Positions 34,403-43,780 of a stretch of 64,000 nucleotides of DNA are shown here, piece by piece. Under the pieces are notes generated by a model, which saw nothing but the letters and a program-made list of their open reading frames with translations, searched no databases and had not been told where the DNA came from. A program made the translations under genes and the position numbers. The DNA comes from Paradevosia sp036499825 (lineage in GTDB: Bacteria; Pseudomonadota; Alphaproteobacteria; Rhizobiales; Devosiaceae): positions 62,001 to 126,000 of the forward strand of contig DASYCZ010000043.1 of assembly GCA_036499825.1 (NCBI GenBank). The letters run 5' to 3'. The first letter of the stretch is position 1. Each line of letters begins with the position of its first letter.

Positions 34403-36262
34403 TTGAATACCGAGGCGGTTCGCAGCGCGAAACAGCGCAGCAATTCGGTCGCCCATGTTGCGGCGGCGCAGTGGGGCCAGGGTTTGAGCACGCTGGTGCG
34501 CATTACCCGCATGACCATGCGTCATCCGTGGCAGGTGGCGATTGCGATCGTATCCACATTCCTTGCTGCTGTCCTGCAACTGCTGATCCCCCGACTGCTG
34601 GGGCAGGCGGTGGATCAGGCGCATGGCGTGCTGACGGCGGGGGATGTCGGCAATGCTGCCGAAAGCGGGCTGTGGTACACCGCGATGCTGTTGCTGGTCA
34701 TCAGTATCCTGCGCGGTGTCTTTACCATGCTGCAGAACTACTTTGGTGAATCTGTCGGCCATCACATCGGCTACGAATTGCGACTGGCCTGCTACGAGAA
34801 GCTGCAGCGCCTGAGCTACAGTTTTCACGACCGCGTCCATACGGGCGATCTCATCACGCTCGGCATCCTCGATATCGACGGGGTGCGCATGTTCTTCAGC
34901 ACCGGCCTCGTCCGCATGCTGCTCCTCGCCGTACTTATCGGCGTGGGCGCCTACATGCTGCTCAGCACCAATGTCGAGCTGGGCCTGTTGGCATTGGTCT
35001 TCGTGCCGTTCGTCGCCTGGCGCTCGTCGGTGGCGCAGTTGCGTCTCCGCTCGACCTGGTTGGACCTGCAGGAGCGGCTGGCGGTGGTCTCGCGCGTCAT
35101 GGACGAGAACCTCGCCGGCATTCGCGTCGTCCGCGCTTTTGCCTCGCAGCTCTTTGAGCTGGCCAAGTTCGATCGTGCCTCGGAAAGCGCGCTGGAATTG
35201 GCGCATAAGCGCGTCGACATCCGTGTCGGCAACACCAGCATGATGAACTTCTCGTTCTTCTTCTCGATGGGACTGGTGCTCTGGTTCGGCGGCAACAAGG
35301 TGATCGACGGCGAGGTCAGCGTCGGCACGCTCGCCTCGTTCCTCACCTTCATGACCATCCTGCAGATGCCGGTTCGCCAGCTCGGTCTGATGGTCAATTC
35401 CTTCGCCCGCGCCTCCACCTGCGGCACGCGCCTGTTCGAGCTGCTCGACCTGCAGCCTTCGGTCATCGACGCGCCCGACGCCAAGGACATCGTCATCACC
35501 GACGGGGTGTTGCGGTTCGAAAACGTCGACTTCACCTATGAGGGCGCCACCACGCCGACGCTGACCAATGTCAGCTTCGAGGCGCGCCGCGGTGACACCA
35601 TCGGCATCGTCGGCCCGCCGGGCAGCGGCAAATCGACGATCGCCCATCTCATCCCGCGGTTTTACGACGTGAATGGCGGGCGCATCACCATAGACGGCCA
35701 GGATATTTCCAAGGTTACGCTGGATTCATTGCGCGATACCGTCGCCGTGGTGCAGCAGGACTCGTTCCTGTTCACCACCTCGATCGAGAACAATATCGCC
35801 TATGGGGATCCCTGGGCCAAGGAGCAGCGCATCGAACGCGCCTCGGAATCGGCACAGCTGCACAACTATGTGGTTGGCCTGCCGACCGGCTATCGCACCG
35901 TCGTAGGCGAGCGCGGCGTGTCGCTTTCCGGCGGTCAGCGCCAGCGCCTATCCATCGCCCGCAGCCTGATCCTAAAGCCGTCGGTTATGGTCTTCGACGA
36001 CTCCACCGCTGCCATCGACGCCGGCACCGAACAGCGCATCCGTAGCGCCATGCGGCGTTTTTCGAGTGACCGTGTCACCTTGGTCATCTCGCACCGCCTG
36101 AGTTCACTGATGCATGCCGACCAGATCCTGTTCATGGAGAACGGCCGCATCGTCGAGCGCGGCACCCATGAGGAACTGCTGGAGCGGGGCGGACGCTACC
36201 GTGCCCTTTATGATTTGCAGGTACGGCCGGACGATGCCGTCGGCATTCGCGAGGCGATCTGA
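34403..36262 (+). CDS. ABC exporter half-transporter, subunit 1 (degenerate Walker B)
   Basis: A half-transporter of about 619 residues: six helices (about residues 40-310) and a C-terminal ATPase. Walker A is GPPGSGKST (near residue 405) and the signature is LSGGQRQRLSIARS, but Walker B reads VMVFDDSTAAID, with Asp where the catalytic Glu should be. This is the pattern of the non-catalytic subunit of heterodimeric exporters such as TM287/288 or MdlAB. Its start is uncertain: TTG at 34403 after GGAAA is chosen, and TTG at 34328 is an alternative. The stop overlaps the next start as TGATG. The substrate is unknown; drugs or lipids are usual. Confidence 0.88.
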   Translation: MNTEAVRSAKQRSNSVAHVAAAQWGQGLSTLVRITRMTMRHPWQVAIAIVSTFLAAVLQLLIPRLLGQAVDQAHGVLTAGDVGNAAESGLWYTAMLLLVISILRGVFTMLQNYFGESVGHHIGYELRLACYEKLQRLSYSFHDRVHTGDLITLGILDIDGVRMFFSTGLVRMLLLAVLIGVGAYMLLSTNVELGLLALVFVPFVAWRSSVAQLRLRSTWLDLQERLAVVSRVMDENLAGIRVVRAFASQLFELAKFDRASESALELAHKRVDIRVGNTSMMNFSFFFSMGLVLWFGGNKVIDGEVSVGTLASFLTFMTILQMPVRQLGLMVNSFARASTCGTRLFELLDLQPSVIDAPDAKDIVITDGVLRFENVDFTYEGATTPTLTNVSFEARRGDTIGIVGPPGSGKSTIAHLIPRFYDVNGGRITIDGQDISKVTLDSLRDTVAVVQQDSFLFTTSIENNIAYGDPWAKEQRIERASESAQLHNYVVGLPTGYRTVVGERGVSLSGGQRQRLSIARSLILKPSVMVFDDSTAAIDAGTEQRIRSAMRRFSSDRVTLVISHRLSSLMHADQILFMENGRIVERGTHEELLERGGRYRALYDLQVRPDDAVGIREAI

Positions 36263-38154
36263 TGTCCACCGTCGAGGAAATCAACGATACCGAAGACCGC
36301 AACCGGCGCCCGACCCGCGCCGTGGTCGGCTCCCACCGCGAGGAAGAGGAGATCTTCGGCAAGGCCTACGATCCGCGCATCGTCCGCCGCATCTGGAGCT
36401 TCGTGCGACCCTACCGGGGCAAGATCCTGCTCTCGGTCGCCGCCGTGCTGGTCTTCACCCTGACCCAGCTCGCCATTCCGCTGATCATCCGCTACGCCAT
36501 CGATAATGGCATGGCGGCGGGTGGCGACCGCATGACGCTGGTCTGGGCCACGGTCGCCTTCGCGGTTGTGATTCTCATCAATTTCGGCGCCAGTCATATG
36601 CAGGAAACCGTGGTCGGCCAGGCTGCCGAGCACGTGCTGTTCGATATGCGCCGCGCCATGTTCGCGCAGCTGCAGCGGGTCTCTCTCTCGTTCATGGACA
36701 AGACCGAGGTGGGTCGGCTGATGTCGCGCCTGCAGGGCGACGTCAATTCCATGCAGGAATTCCTAGAGACCTCCGTGCTGTCGGTCGGCGATATCGTGCT
36801 GCTGTTCGGCATCGTCATCGTGTTGCTGGCCATGGACCTGCGGTTGGGGCTGTTGACCCTGTGCACCATGCCGATCCTGTTCATCGTCCGCTTGTTCTGG
36901 CTGCCGCGCGCCAAGGTGGCGTTCATGGCTGCGCACGAAACCAACTCCATCGCCAATGGCGCGCTGGCCGAAGGCATCCACGGCGTCCGCACCGTGCAGA
37001 GCCTCAGCCGTCAGAAGGTCAATTTCGAGCTCTATGACGAGAAGTCCTACGTCAACCTCCAGGCCCACCTGACCGCCGCCAAATACGCGCAGGTAATGGT
37101 GCCCATCGTCGACACGCTCACCGGCATCGCCATGGCCACCGTCATCGTGGTCGGCGGCTCGATGGTGCTTGGCCGTCAGCTCGATGTTGGCGTGATGGTG
37201 GCGTTCCTGTTTTACATCCAGCGCTTCTTCGACCCGATCCGCTCGCTCACCATGCAGTATTCGGTCATGCAGCGCGCCATGGCATCGGGCCAGCGCATTT
37301 CCGAAGTGCTCGACGTGCCGGTCGACATTCACGACAAGCCGGGCGCCATCGCGATCGGACCGGATATGGATGGCTCCGTCGAGTTCAAGAACGTCACCTT
37401 CGGTTATCGCCAGGGCCAGCCGGTGCTCAAGAATGTGAGCTTCAAGGTGAAGCCAGGCGAGACCGTGGCACTCGTCGGACCAACCGGTTCCGGCAAGACC
37501 AGCTCGATGGCGCTCGTCCATCGCTTCTACGATGTGTGGGATGGCCAGGTACTGGTCGGCGGCCACGATGTGCGTGACCTGACCCAGGATTCGCTGGGTG
37601 AACAGGTTGCCATGGTGTTGCAGGAGCCGTTCCTGTTCACCGGCACGGTGTTCGAGAACATCCGCTATCACAAGCTCGATGCGACGCGCGACGAGGTGAT
37701 CCGCGCCGCCCAGGCAGTGGGCGCGCATGACTTCATCATGCGCCTGCCTGAAGGCTATGACAGCCAGCTCGAGCAGCGCGGCGGAAACCTGTCGCTCGGC
37801 CAGCGCCAGCTGATCAGCTTCGCACGGGCGCTTGTCGCCGACGCCAAGATCCTGGTGCTCGACGAGGCCACTGCCAATATCGACAGCTACACGGAAATGC
37901 TGATCCAGAAGGCGCTGGTGAAGCTGCTGGAAGGCCGCACCGGCATGGTCATCGCACACCGGCTCGCCACCATCCGCGGCGCCGATCGCATCATCGTGCT
38001 GCAGAATGGCGAAGTCATCGAGAATGGTAACCACGACCAGCTGATGGCCAAGAAGGGTCTCTACGCCAAGCTCTACAATATGAACTACGCCTCCTTCGAC
38101 GACATTCCGGAGGAGTTGATCGTGAGCGCCGGTCCCGCCGCAGCGAGCACCTGA
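36262..38154 (+). CDS. ABC exporter half-transporter, subunit 2
   Basis: A 630-residue half-transporter with six helices and an ATPase domain. Walker A is GPTGSGKTS, Walker B is ILVLDEATANID with the catalytic Glu intact, and the signature is LSLGQRQLISFARA, with Leu in place of the first Gly of LSGGQ. Thus the site made by subunit 1 Walker A/B and this signature is degenerate, while the opposite site is canonical, as in characterised heterodimeric exporters. An acidic N-terminal extension of about 30 residues precedes the helices. It is coupled to subunit 1 by TGATG. Confidence 0.9.
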   Translation: MSTVEEINDTEDRNRRPTRAVVGSHREEEEIFGKAYDPRIVRRIWSFVRPYRGKILLSVAAVLVFTLTQLAIPLIIRYAIDNGMAAGGDRMTLVWATVAFAVVILINFGASHMQETVVGQAAEHVLFDMRRAMFAQLQRVSLSFMDKTEVGRLMSRLQGDVNSMQEFLETSVLSVGDIVLLFGIVIVLLAMDLRLGLLTLCTMPILFIVRLFWLPRAKVAFMAAHETNSIANGALAEGIHGVRTVQSLSRQKVNFELYDEKSYVNLQAHLTAAKYAQVMVPIVDTLTGIAMATVIVVGGSMVLGRQLDVGVMVAFLFYIQRFFDPIRSLTMQYSVMQRAMASGQRISEVLDVPVDIHDKPGAIAIGPDMDGSVEFKNVTFGYRQGQPVLKNVSFKVKPGETVALVGPTGSGKTSSMALVHRFYDVWDGQVLVGGHDVRDLTQDSLGEQVAMVLQEPFLFTGTVFENIRYHKLDATRDEVIRAAQAVGAHDFIMRLPEGYDSQLEQRGGNLSLGQRQLISFARALVADAKILVLDEATANIDSYTEMLIQKALVKLLEGRTGMVIAHRLATIRGADRIIVLQNGEVIENGNHDQLMAKKGLYAKLYNMNYASFDDIPEELIVSAGPAAAST

Positions 38155-38384
38155 TACCGGCTGTTGCCCCTCCGCAACGCCGGCATTTGCCTTTTTTTGG
38201 CCGGCTCTGCGACTCACTTTGTCCGCATGTCCATGCATGATGGGCGTTGGCGCTGCTGGCGGTTCGTCCTCCATCGCTGGCGGCGCCTGTAGCTCACGCG
38301 AACAAAGTTTTCCGTGTATGCTGCCATTGCTCCATGAGCCCAAGCCCGACCACACCGGCCGGCGGAGCAGAAAGGAGAATGTCG

Positions 38385-38936
38385 ATGCGCCTCGCAAGAC
38401 CGATCGCCATTGCTGCCTTCCTGATTCCAGCTTTCGCCCTTCCAGCCGCCGCTGCCGACGCCATCGCCTATGGCACGAGCGCGCCCTCGACAGAGGTGCC
38501 GGTTGCCAGCACCGGCTTCGACTGGAACGGCTTCTATGCCGGTGTTTATGGGGCAGGGCAGTTCAACCCGGGTGAAGGCAACCAGTACGGCGTCGGGGTC
38601 GATTTGGGCGTAACCGCACAATACGACTTCTACCTGCTCGGCGCCGAAGTATCGGCGACCGCCCTCAGCGACGGCGACGGGGCTGGCGCCAGCAGCTTCG
38701 GCCAGGTGTTGGCGCGGGGCGGCGTGCTGGTGACGGATGATGTCGCCGTCTATGCCGCGGCGGGTTATGGTCTCGATCTCGGGCCGGCCGACGAGAACCA
38801 ATGGCTCCTGGGCGGCGGCGTCGAAATGTCGATCACCGACAATGTCTCGCTGCGGGCGCAATATCTGCACGGCTTCACCGACGACGGCGTGGGTTCAAAC
38901 AACCAGATCACTTTCGGTGCGAATTATCATTTCTAG
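38385..38936 (+). CDS. Outer-membrane beta-barrel protein (Omp25/opacity-like), copy 1
   Basis: A 183-residue protein. A signal peptide (about residues 1-22, ending PAAAA) is followed by a proline/serine linker, then DWNGFYAGVYGAG, the family's first strand, and a C-terminal strand ITFGANYHF ending in Phe, which is recognised by the BAM machinery. The size and alternating hydrophobic pattern fit an 8-stranded barrel. The ATG at 38385 is chosen because AAAGGAG sits seven bases ahead. Two paralogues follow on the same strand (39214 and 40075). Confidence 0.82.
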   Translation: MRLARPIAIAAFLIPAFALPAAAADAIAYGTSAPSTEVPVASTGFDWNGFYAGVYGAGQFNPGEGNQYGVGVDLGVTAQYDFYLLGAEVSATALSDGDGAGASSFGQVLARGGVLVTDDVAVYAAAGYGLDLGPADENQWLLGGGVEMSITDNVSLRAQYLHGFTDDGVGSNNQITFGANYHF

Positions 38937-39213
38937 GTCGATCTGAAGCGGCCGCCAGCGCCTGGGCGGCTTCTCCAATAAGCAAAATTGGCGACGATCG
39001 AGGCCTCCATCCGCGATGGCGTAGGCTGGGCAACCTGTCGCCAAAACGCGAAATCCTGCAATTTGTATCAAATTGGATCAATCTGGGCGCTCAGCCCCGA
39101 TTTCCATCATCGATCGTTATCCGCACTTGGCAATATGAGGTCCCGGGGGGATGGCTCTTCGGGCGCGCGACGCGGACAATATGGCCAAGTTTAGTTTTAG
39201 CGCGGAGTTTCCG
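38937..39213. other. Spacer between beta-barrel genes 1 and 2
   Basis: 277 bp with no supported gene. A GC-rich imperfect hairpin lies just after the first stop (near 38945-38975) and may end its transcript. No convincing promoter could be placed. Confidence 0.3.
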
Positions 39214-39750
39214 ATGAACCTCAAGTCCCTCATGCTGGGCGCAGCAACGGCAATCTCTCTCTCCACCGGCGCCATGGCGGCGGACTACTATTCGGGATCG
39301 CCGGCCACCGACATCTATTCGGGCGCGATGTATAACAGCTTCGAGGGTGCCTATGCGGGTATCGTCGGTGGCGGCTACCTCGGCGATGTCGACGGCAATA
39401 TCAATGGCGGGGCTCTGGGTATCGCCGCCGGTGTGAATTTCGCCATGAGCGACCTCATCCTCGCCGGCCTCGAGTTCCAGGGCGGCCTGATGTGGCCCAA
39501 GAGTGGCTGGGACTGGGACGCCTACGCGCTCGGTCATCTCGGCTTCGTCGTCACCGATGGCGTCATGGCCTACGGCGCGGCCGGTCTCGGCACGACGGCC
39601 GGCAATGGTTCTTATGCTTTTGGCGGGGGCGTTGAAGTCGCCGCGTTCAATCCCGTCACCGTTCGCGGTGAAATTCTGGGCGTCGGCGAATGGGGCACGG
39701 CCCCCTCCGCAGTCAAGGCGACGGCCGGAGTGTTGTTTCATTTCAACTGA
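39214..39750 (+). CDS. Outer-membrane beta-barrel protein, copy 2
   Basis: A 178-residue protein with a signal peptide (about 1-23, cut after AMA), then a Tyr/Ser-rich linker and the strand SFEGAYAGIVGGGYLGD. It lacks the NGFYAGL form of the other two copies but shares their pattern of VYAAAG-like and GGGVEVA segments (GAAGLGTTAGNGSYAFGGGVEVAA). The last residue is Asn after VLFHF, so the terminal Phe is one residue in from the end. The ATG at 39214 follows GCGGAG. Confidence 0.78.
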   Translation: MNLKSLMLGAATAISLSTGAMAADYYSGSPATDIYSGAMYNSFEGAYAGIVGGGYLGDVDGNINGGALGIAAGVNFAMSDLILAGLEFQGGLMWPKSGWDWDAYALGHLGFVVTDGVMAYGAAGLGTTAGNGSYAFGGGVEVAAFNPVTVRGEILGVGEWGTAPSAVKATAGVLFHFN

Positions 39751-40074
39751 TCGGATTTATTGCGGTCCCGGTGGGAACGCATCCTTTCAAATCGAGTAAT
39801 GTTCAGTGCGCCGGATGATTCTGGCGCATTCGAATTACGGCAAGAGCGAGTCGCTTTTCGCCGTAGACGTGACTGGTAGTGGACGCCGTGATGACCTATT
39901 GTCGTTGCGGATATTGCGGGAAGGGCGAAAATCGCACCATTCTTGCAACACGTGCCCACGAAAAGTCACGGAATGCCGTCCGGCAGCCACGATTAAGGGG
40001 TTGACGGGCTTGTCAAGGACCAGGTGGTCTGAGACATATGCGAGTGACTGTTGTCTACCCTAGGGGAATGCAAG
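39751..40074. other. Spacer with candidate promoter before beta-barrel gene 3
   Basis: 324 bp without a supported gene. It contains TTGAC-N6-GTCAA (40001-40016), an inverted repeat that overlaps two possible -35 boxes (TTGACG and TTGTCA). A -10-like ACATAT lies downstream near 40034. This is a candidate regulated promoter for the third beta-barrel gene. Confidence 0.35.
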
Positions 40075-40635
40075 ATGAAAATTTCTGTTCTTTTGGCTGG
40101 TGTCGCTGCGGCGACGCTCATGGTCTCCGGCGCACAGGCCGCTGACCTTCTGCTCCCGACCACTACGCCTGCTCCGGTGTATGATGCGTCCGTTTTCGGC
40201 TTTGACGGCTTCTATGCCGGTCTTTCCGCTGGCGGCCTCTTCGCTGAAGACGACGGCCGCGCCGGTTCGATCGGTGTGGTTGCTGGTTACAACTTCACCG
40301 TCTCCGATCCGATCGTGCTCGGCGTTGAAGGTCAGTTGGACGCCCTGTACTACGACGGCGAATTCAATGCGTATGACGCTTTGATCCTCGGCCGCATCGG
40401 CGTGCTGGCTTCGGACCAGGTCCTGGTCTACGCCGCTGCCGGTATCGGTACGCTCGGCAACGACGACGACAATGAAGGCATCTACGCTGTTGGCGGCGGT
40501 GTTGAAGTTGCCGTCACCGACAACATGAGCATCCGTGGCGAAGTTCTCGGCCTCGGCTTCCTCGACGACAACGTGCTTGGCGACAATGGCTTCCATGCTG
40601 CCAAGGCGACCGTTTCGGTGCTCTGGCACTTCTAA
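40075..40635 (+). CDS. Outer-membrane beta-barrel protein, copy 3
   Basis: A 186-residue protein. The signal peptide covers about residues 1-23 (cut after AQA), then a Thr/Pro linker, FGFDGFYAGLSAGG as first strand and a C-terminal strand ATVSVLWHF ending in Phe. It is acidic and Asp-rich in loops. It shows more T-ending codons (GTT, GCT, GGT) than its neighbours, often a mark of high expression. AGGGGAA precedes the ATG at 40075. Two terminators follow. Confidence 0.83.
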   Translation: MKISVLLAGVAAATLMVSGAQAADLLLPTTTPAPVYDASVFGFDGFYAGLSAGGLFAEDDGRAGSIGVVAGYNFTVSDPIVLGVEGQLDALYYDGEFNAYDALILGRIGVLASDQVLVYAAAGIGTLGNDDDNEGIYAVGGGVEVAVTDNMSIRGEVLGLGFLDDNVLGDNGFHAAKATVSVLWHF

Positions 40636-40700
40636 GTTCGCAAAGGCTCTACCCGGGGGCTGCCCCTCGGGCAGGGTAGCGTCTTGCAACGAACCCAATG

Positions 40701-40728
40701 CGGCGAACCGGGCACGGTTCGCCGTTTT
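40701..40728 (+). terminator. Rho-independent terminator 1 after the beta-barrel cluster
   Basis: CGGCGAACCG (40701-40710) and CGGTTCGCCG (40715-40724) form a perfect 10-bp stem with a GGCA loop, followed by TTTT. It lies 65 bp after the third beta-barrel gene. Confidence 0.8.
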
Positions 40729-40736
40729 GGTTCACT

Positions 40737-40765
40737 AAAGGGCCCCGTTCGCGGGGCCTTTATTT
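40737..40765 (+). terminator. Rho-independent terminator 2 after the beta-barrel cluster
   Basis: GGCCCCG (40741-40747) pairs with CGGGGCC (40752-40758) around a stable TTCG loop, extended by AAA/TTT with one bulged G, then TTATTTT. With terminator 1 it isolates the nuo operon from upstream transcription. Confidence 0.8.
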
Positions 40766-41035
40766 TGCCCGCGATTCTGCTGCGGCGCCATTTTCCAATT
40801 TTCTGCTATTTTCCTGTGATCCGCGCGGCGCTTAATGGCGGCTGAGCTGAAAACGCCCTGATTCCGGCAGGAATCTTAAAACATGACTATTAAAGTCCAG
40901 TATTGTTTTTCTTGAATCCCGTAAGACGAAGGGCTAAGCCCCTAACCAACTTACCGAGCATTGGTTCGCGGGCGCCAATCGCCCATCAACCGCTCACTTC
41001 CCGGCCGTGAAAACGGCCCCGAAAAAGGCCGCAGC
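40766..41035. promoter_or_regulatory. nuo operon leader and promoter region
   Basis: 270 bp without a gene between the terminators and nuoA. GATTCC-GGCA-GGAATC (40860-40875) is a perfect 6-bp hairpin. A weak promoter-like pair is TTGAAT and TAAGCC, 17 bp apart near 40913-40941. No operator was recognised, so regulation of the operon is unassigned. Confidence 0.3.
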
Positions 41036-41401
41036 ATGAATGATCTGCTGAGCAACTATCTGCCCATTGTGCTCTTCATTGCTATTGCCGGCGTCATCGG
41101 GTTGGCGCTGTTGATCGCCCCCTTCATCATCGCCGTGAAAAAGCCGGATCCGGAAAAGGTTTCAGCCTATGAATGCGGCTTCGATGCCTTCGATGATGCG
41201 CGGATGAAGTTCGACGTGCGCTTCTACCTGGTGTCGATACTGTTCATCATCTTCGATCTTGAAGTCGCCTTCCTGTTCCCTTGGGCCGTGGCCTTCAAGG
41301 ATGTGGGCTGGTTCGGCTTCTGGTCGATGATCGTTTTCCTCGGCGTGCTCACCGTCGGGTTTGTTTATGAGTGGCGGAAAGGTGCCCTGGAATGGGATTG
41401 A
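41036..41401 (+). CDS. nuoA: NADH-quinone oxidoreductase subunit A
   Basis: A 121-residue membrane protein with three helices. The family signature AYECGFDAFDDAR precedes helix 2, and DLEVAFLFPWA lies in helix 2. NuoA links the membrane arm to the peripheral arm near the quinone site. The start ATG at 41036 has AAAAAGG upstream; the frame opens earlier at 40961 but without a good site. It is the first gene of the nuo operon, and its end overlaps nuoB by 10 bp. Confidence 0.96.
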   Translation: MNDLLSNYLPIVLFIAIAGVIGLALLIAPFIIAVKKPDPEKVSAYECGFDAFDDARMKFDVRFYLVSILFIIFDLEVAFLFPWAVAFKDVGWFGFWSMIVFLGVLTVGFVYEWRKGALEWD

Positions 41402-41973
41402 GCGAACGCAGTTCGACACTGGTTGCGCCGCGGCCCAAAGGGCTGATCGATCCGCGCACCAACAAGCCCATCGGGTCGGACGATGCCTTTTTCGCCGAAG
41501 TCAGCGATGAACTAGCCGACAAGGGCTTTCTCGTCACTGCGGCGGATGATCTCATCACCTGGGCCCGCACCGGCTCGCTGATGTGGATGACCTTCGGGCT
41601 GGCCTGTTGCGCCGTCGAGATGATCCAGATGTCGATGCCGCGCTACGACGTCGAGCGTTTCGGCCTCGCCCCGCGCGCCTCGCCACGTCAATCGGACGTA
41701 ATGATCGTCGCCGGCACCCTGACCAACAAAATGGCGCCGGCGCTGCGCAAGGTCTATGACCAGATGCCGGAACCCCGCTACGTCATCTCGATGGGGAGCT
41801 GCGCCAACGGGGGAGGGTACTACCACTACTCCTACTCGGTAGTGCGTGGCTGCGACCGCATCGTGCCCGTGGATATCTACGTGCCCGGATGTCCGCCGAC
41901 GGCGGAGGCGCTGCTTTATGGCTGCCTTATGCTGCAAAAGAAAATCCGCCGTACCGGTACGATTGAGAGATAG
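41392..41973 (+). CDS. nuoB: NADH-quinone oxidoreductase subunit B
   Basis: A 193-residue protein that carries cluster N2, the last iron-sulfur centre before quinone. The four ligands are present: the adjacent Cys72-Cys73 in GLACCAVEM, Cys137 in SMGSCANGGG and Cys167 in VPGCPPTAEAL. It opens with an N-terminal extension of about 45 residues usual in alphaproteobacteria. It overlaps nuoA by 10 bp, and nuoC follows after 5 bp. Confidence 0.97.
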   Translation: MGLSERSSTLVAPRPKGLIDPRTNKPIGSDDAFFAEVSDELADKGFLVTAADDLITWARTGSLMWMTFGLACCAVEMIQMSMPRYDVERFGLAPRASPRQSDVMIVAGTLTNKMAPALRKVYDQMPEPRYVISMGSCANGGGYYHYSYSVVRGCDRIVPVDIYVPGCPPTAEALLYGCLMLQKKIRRTGTIER

Positions 41974-41978
41974 GCCCA

Positions 41979-42590
41979 ATGGACCAGGGGGATACGCCGC
42001 TCACCGCACTTGGTGAGCATCTTTCGCGCGAGTTGGCAAACAGCATCGAGAGCCAGTCCATCGCATATGGTGAGCTGACCCTGGTTGTGCGCCGCGATGC
42101 CATTGTGGATGTCACGCGCTTCCTGCGTGATGATTCTTTGTGCCGCTTTATCTCCATCACTGACGTCTGCGGTGTCGATTATCCCGAACGCGACGAGCGT
42201 TTCGACGTTGTCTACCATCTCCTTAGCCCAACTCGAAACCTTCGTATCCGCGTCAAATTGTCTACCGACGGCGATACCCCCGTGCCCAGCATAACGGGGG
42301 TGTTTCGAGGCGCTGACTGGTTCGAGCGCGAGGCCTACGATCTTTATGGCATCCTGTTCTCGGGCCATCCGGATCTGCGCCGCCTGCTGACCGATTATGG
42401 TTTTGACGGCCATCCGCTGCGCAAGGATTTTCCGACCACCGGCTTCGTCGAGCTGCGCTACGACGAAGAGCGCAAGCGCGTCGTCTATGAACCCGTCAAG
42501 CTGCCGCAGGAATTCCGGAATTTCGATTACCTGTCCCCATGGGAGGGTACCGACTACGTGCTGCCGGGCGACGAGAAGGCGAAGCAGTAA
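41979..42590 (+). CDS. nuoC: NADH-quinone oxidoreductase subunit C
   Basis: A 203-residue peripheral-arm subunit (30-kDa family). The signature WFEREAYDLYGILFSGHPDL and the following RRLLTDYGFDGHPLRKDFP are intact. It is separate from NuoD, unlike in E. coli, where they are fused. Its stop overlaps the nuoD start by one base (TAATG). Confidence 0.97.
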   Translation: MDQGDTPLTALGEHLSRELANSIESQSIAYGELTLVVRRDAIVDVTRFLRDDSLCRFISITDVCGVDYPERDERFDVVYHLLSPTRNLRIRVKLSTDGDTPVPSITGVFRGADWFEREAYDLYGILFSGHPDLRRLLTDYGFDGHPLRKDFPTTGFVELRYDEERKRVVYEPVKLPQEFRNFDYLSPWEGTDYVLPGDEKAKQ

Positions 42591-43780
42591 TGGCTGAAGC
42601 TGAAGTCCGTAACTTTACCATCAACTTCGGGCCGCAACATCCGGCTGCGCATGGTGTTCTGCGCCTGGTGCTCGAGCTCGATGGAGAGCTTGTCGAGCGA
42701 GTCGATCCGCATATCGGGCTGCTTCATCGCGGCACCGAGAAACTGATCGAGACCAAGACTTATCTTCAGGCCGTGCCGTATTTCGATCGCCTCGACTATG
42801 TGGCACCGATGAACCAGGAACACGCCTTCGCGCTCGCCGTGGAGCGCCTGCTCGGCATCAGCGTGCCGTTGCGTGGGCAGTTGATACGCGTGCTCTACTG
42901 CGAGATCGGCCGCATCCTCTCGCACATCCTCAACACCACGACGCAAGCCCTGGACGTGGGTGCCCTGACGCCGCCGCTCTGGGGCTTCGATGAGCGCGAA
43001 AAGCTCATGGGGTTCTACGAGCGGGCCTCGGGCAGCCGCATGCATGCGGCCTATTTCCGGCCGGGCGGGGTGCACCAGGATCTGCCGCAGGCGCTTATCG
43101 ATGACATCGAAGCCTTCTGCGATCCGTTCCTGAAAGTCCTCGACGATCTTGAATCGCTGATGACCGACAACCGCATCTACAAGCAGCGCAACGTCGATAT
43201 CGGTGTCGTTTCGCTCGAAGATGCCTGGGCCTGGGGCTTTTCCGGCGTCATGGTGCGCGGCTCCGGCGCCGCCTGGGATCTGCGCAAGGCGCAGCCCTAT
43301 GAATGCTATGACCGGCTCGATTTCGACATTCCGATCGGCAAGAACGGCGATTGCTATGATCGCTATCTCTGCCGAATGGAAGAGATGCGCCAGTCTGTCC
43401 GCATCATGCGGCAGGTGATAGGGCTGCTGAATTCGCCTGAAGGCAAAACGCCCGTCTCGTCCACCGATGGCAAGGTCGTGCCGCCCAAACGCGGTGAGAT
43501 GAAGCAGTCGATGGAAGCCCTGATCCATCACTTCAAGCTCTACACCGAGGGCTACAAGGTGCCTGCCGGCGAGGTTTACGCCGCTGTCGAGGCGCCCAAG
43601 GGTGAGTTCGGTGTCTATCTGGTGTCGGACGGCACCAACAAGCCGTATCGCTGCAAGATCAAGGCGCCGGGTTTCTCGCACCTGCAGGCTATGGATTTTC
43701 TGTGCCGCGGCCACATGCTGGCGGACATCTCCGCCGTGCTCGGGTCGCTCGATATCGTATTCGGAGAGGTGGATCGCTGA
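42590..43780 (+). CDS. nuoD: NADH-quinone oxidoreductase subunit D
   Basis: A 396-residue subunit (49-kDa family) that forms the quinone-binding cavity with NuoB. The N-terminal INFGPQHPAAHGVLRL and HIGLLHRGTEKLIE carry the conserved His residues of the site, and the C-terminus ends in IVFGEVDR as usual. The ATG at 42590 is coupled to the nuoC stop. Its own stop overlaps the nuoE start as TGATG. Confidence 0.97.
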   Translation: MAEAEVRNFTINFGPQHPAAHGVLRLVLELDGELVERVDPHIGLLHRGTEKLIETKTYLQAVPYFDRLDYVAPMNQEHAFALAVERLLGISVPLRGQLIRVLYCEIGRILSHILNTTTQALDVGALTPPLWGFDEREKLMGFYERASGSRMHAAYFRPGGVHQDLPQALIDDIEAFCDPFLKVLDDLESLMTDNRIYKQRNVDIGVVSLEDAWAWGFSGVMVRGSGAAWDLRKAQPYECYDRLDFDIPIGKNGDCYDRYLCRMEEMRQSVRIMRQVIGLLNSPEGKTPVSSTDGKVVPPKRGEMKQSMEALIHHFKLYTEGYKVPAGEVYAAVEAPKGEFGVYLVSDGTNKPYRCKIKAPGFSHLQAMDFLCRGHMLADISAVLGSLDIVFGEVDR

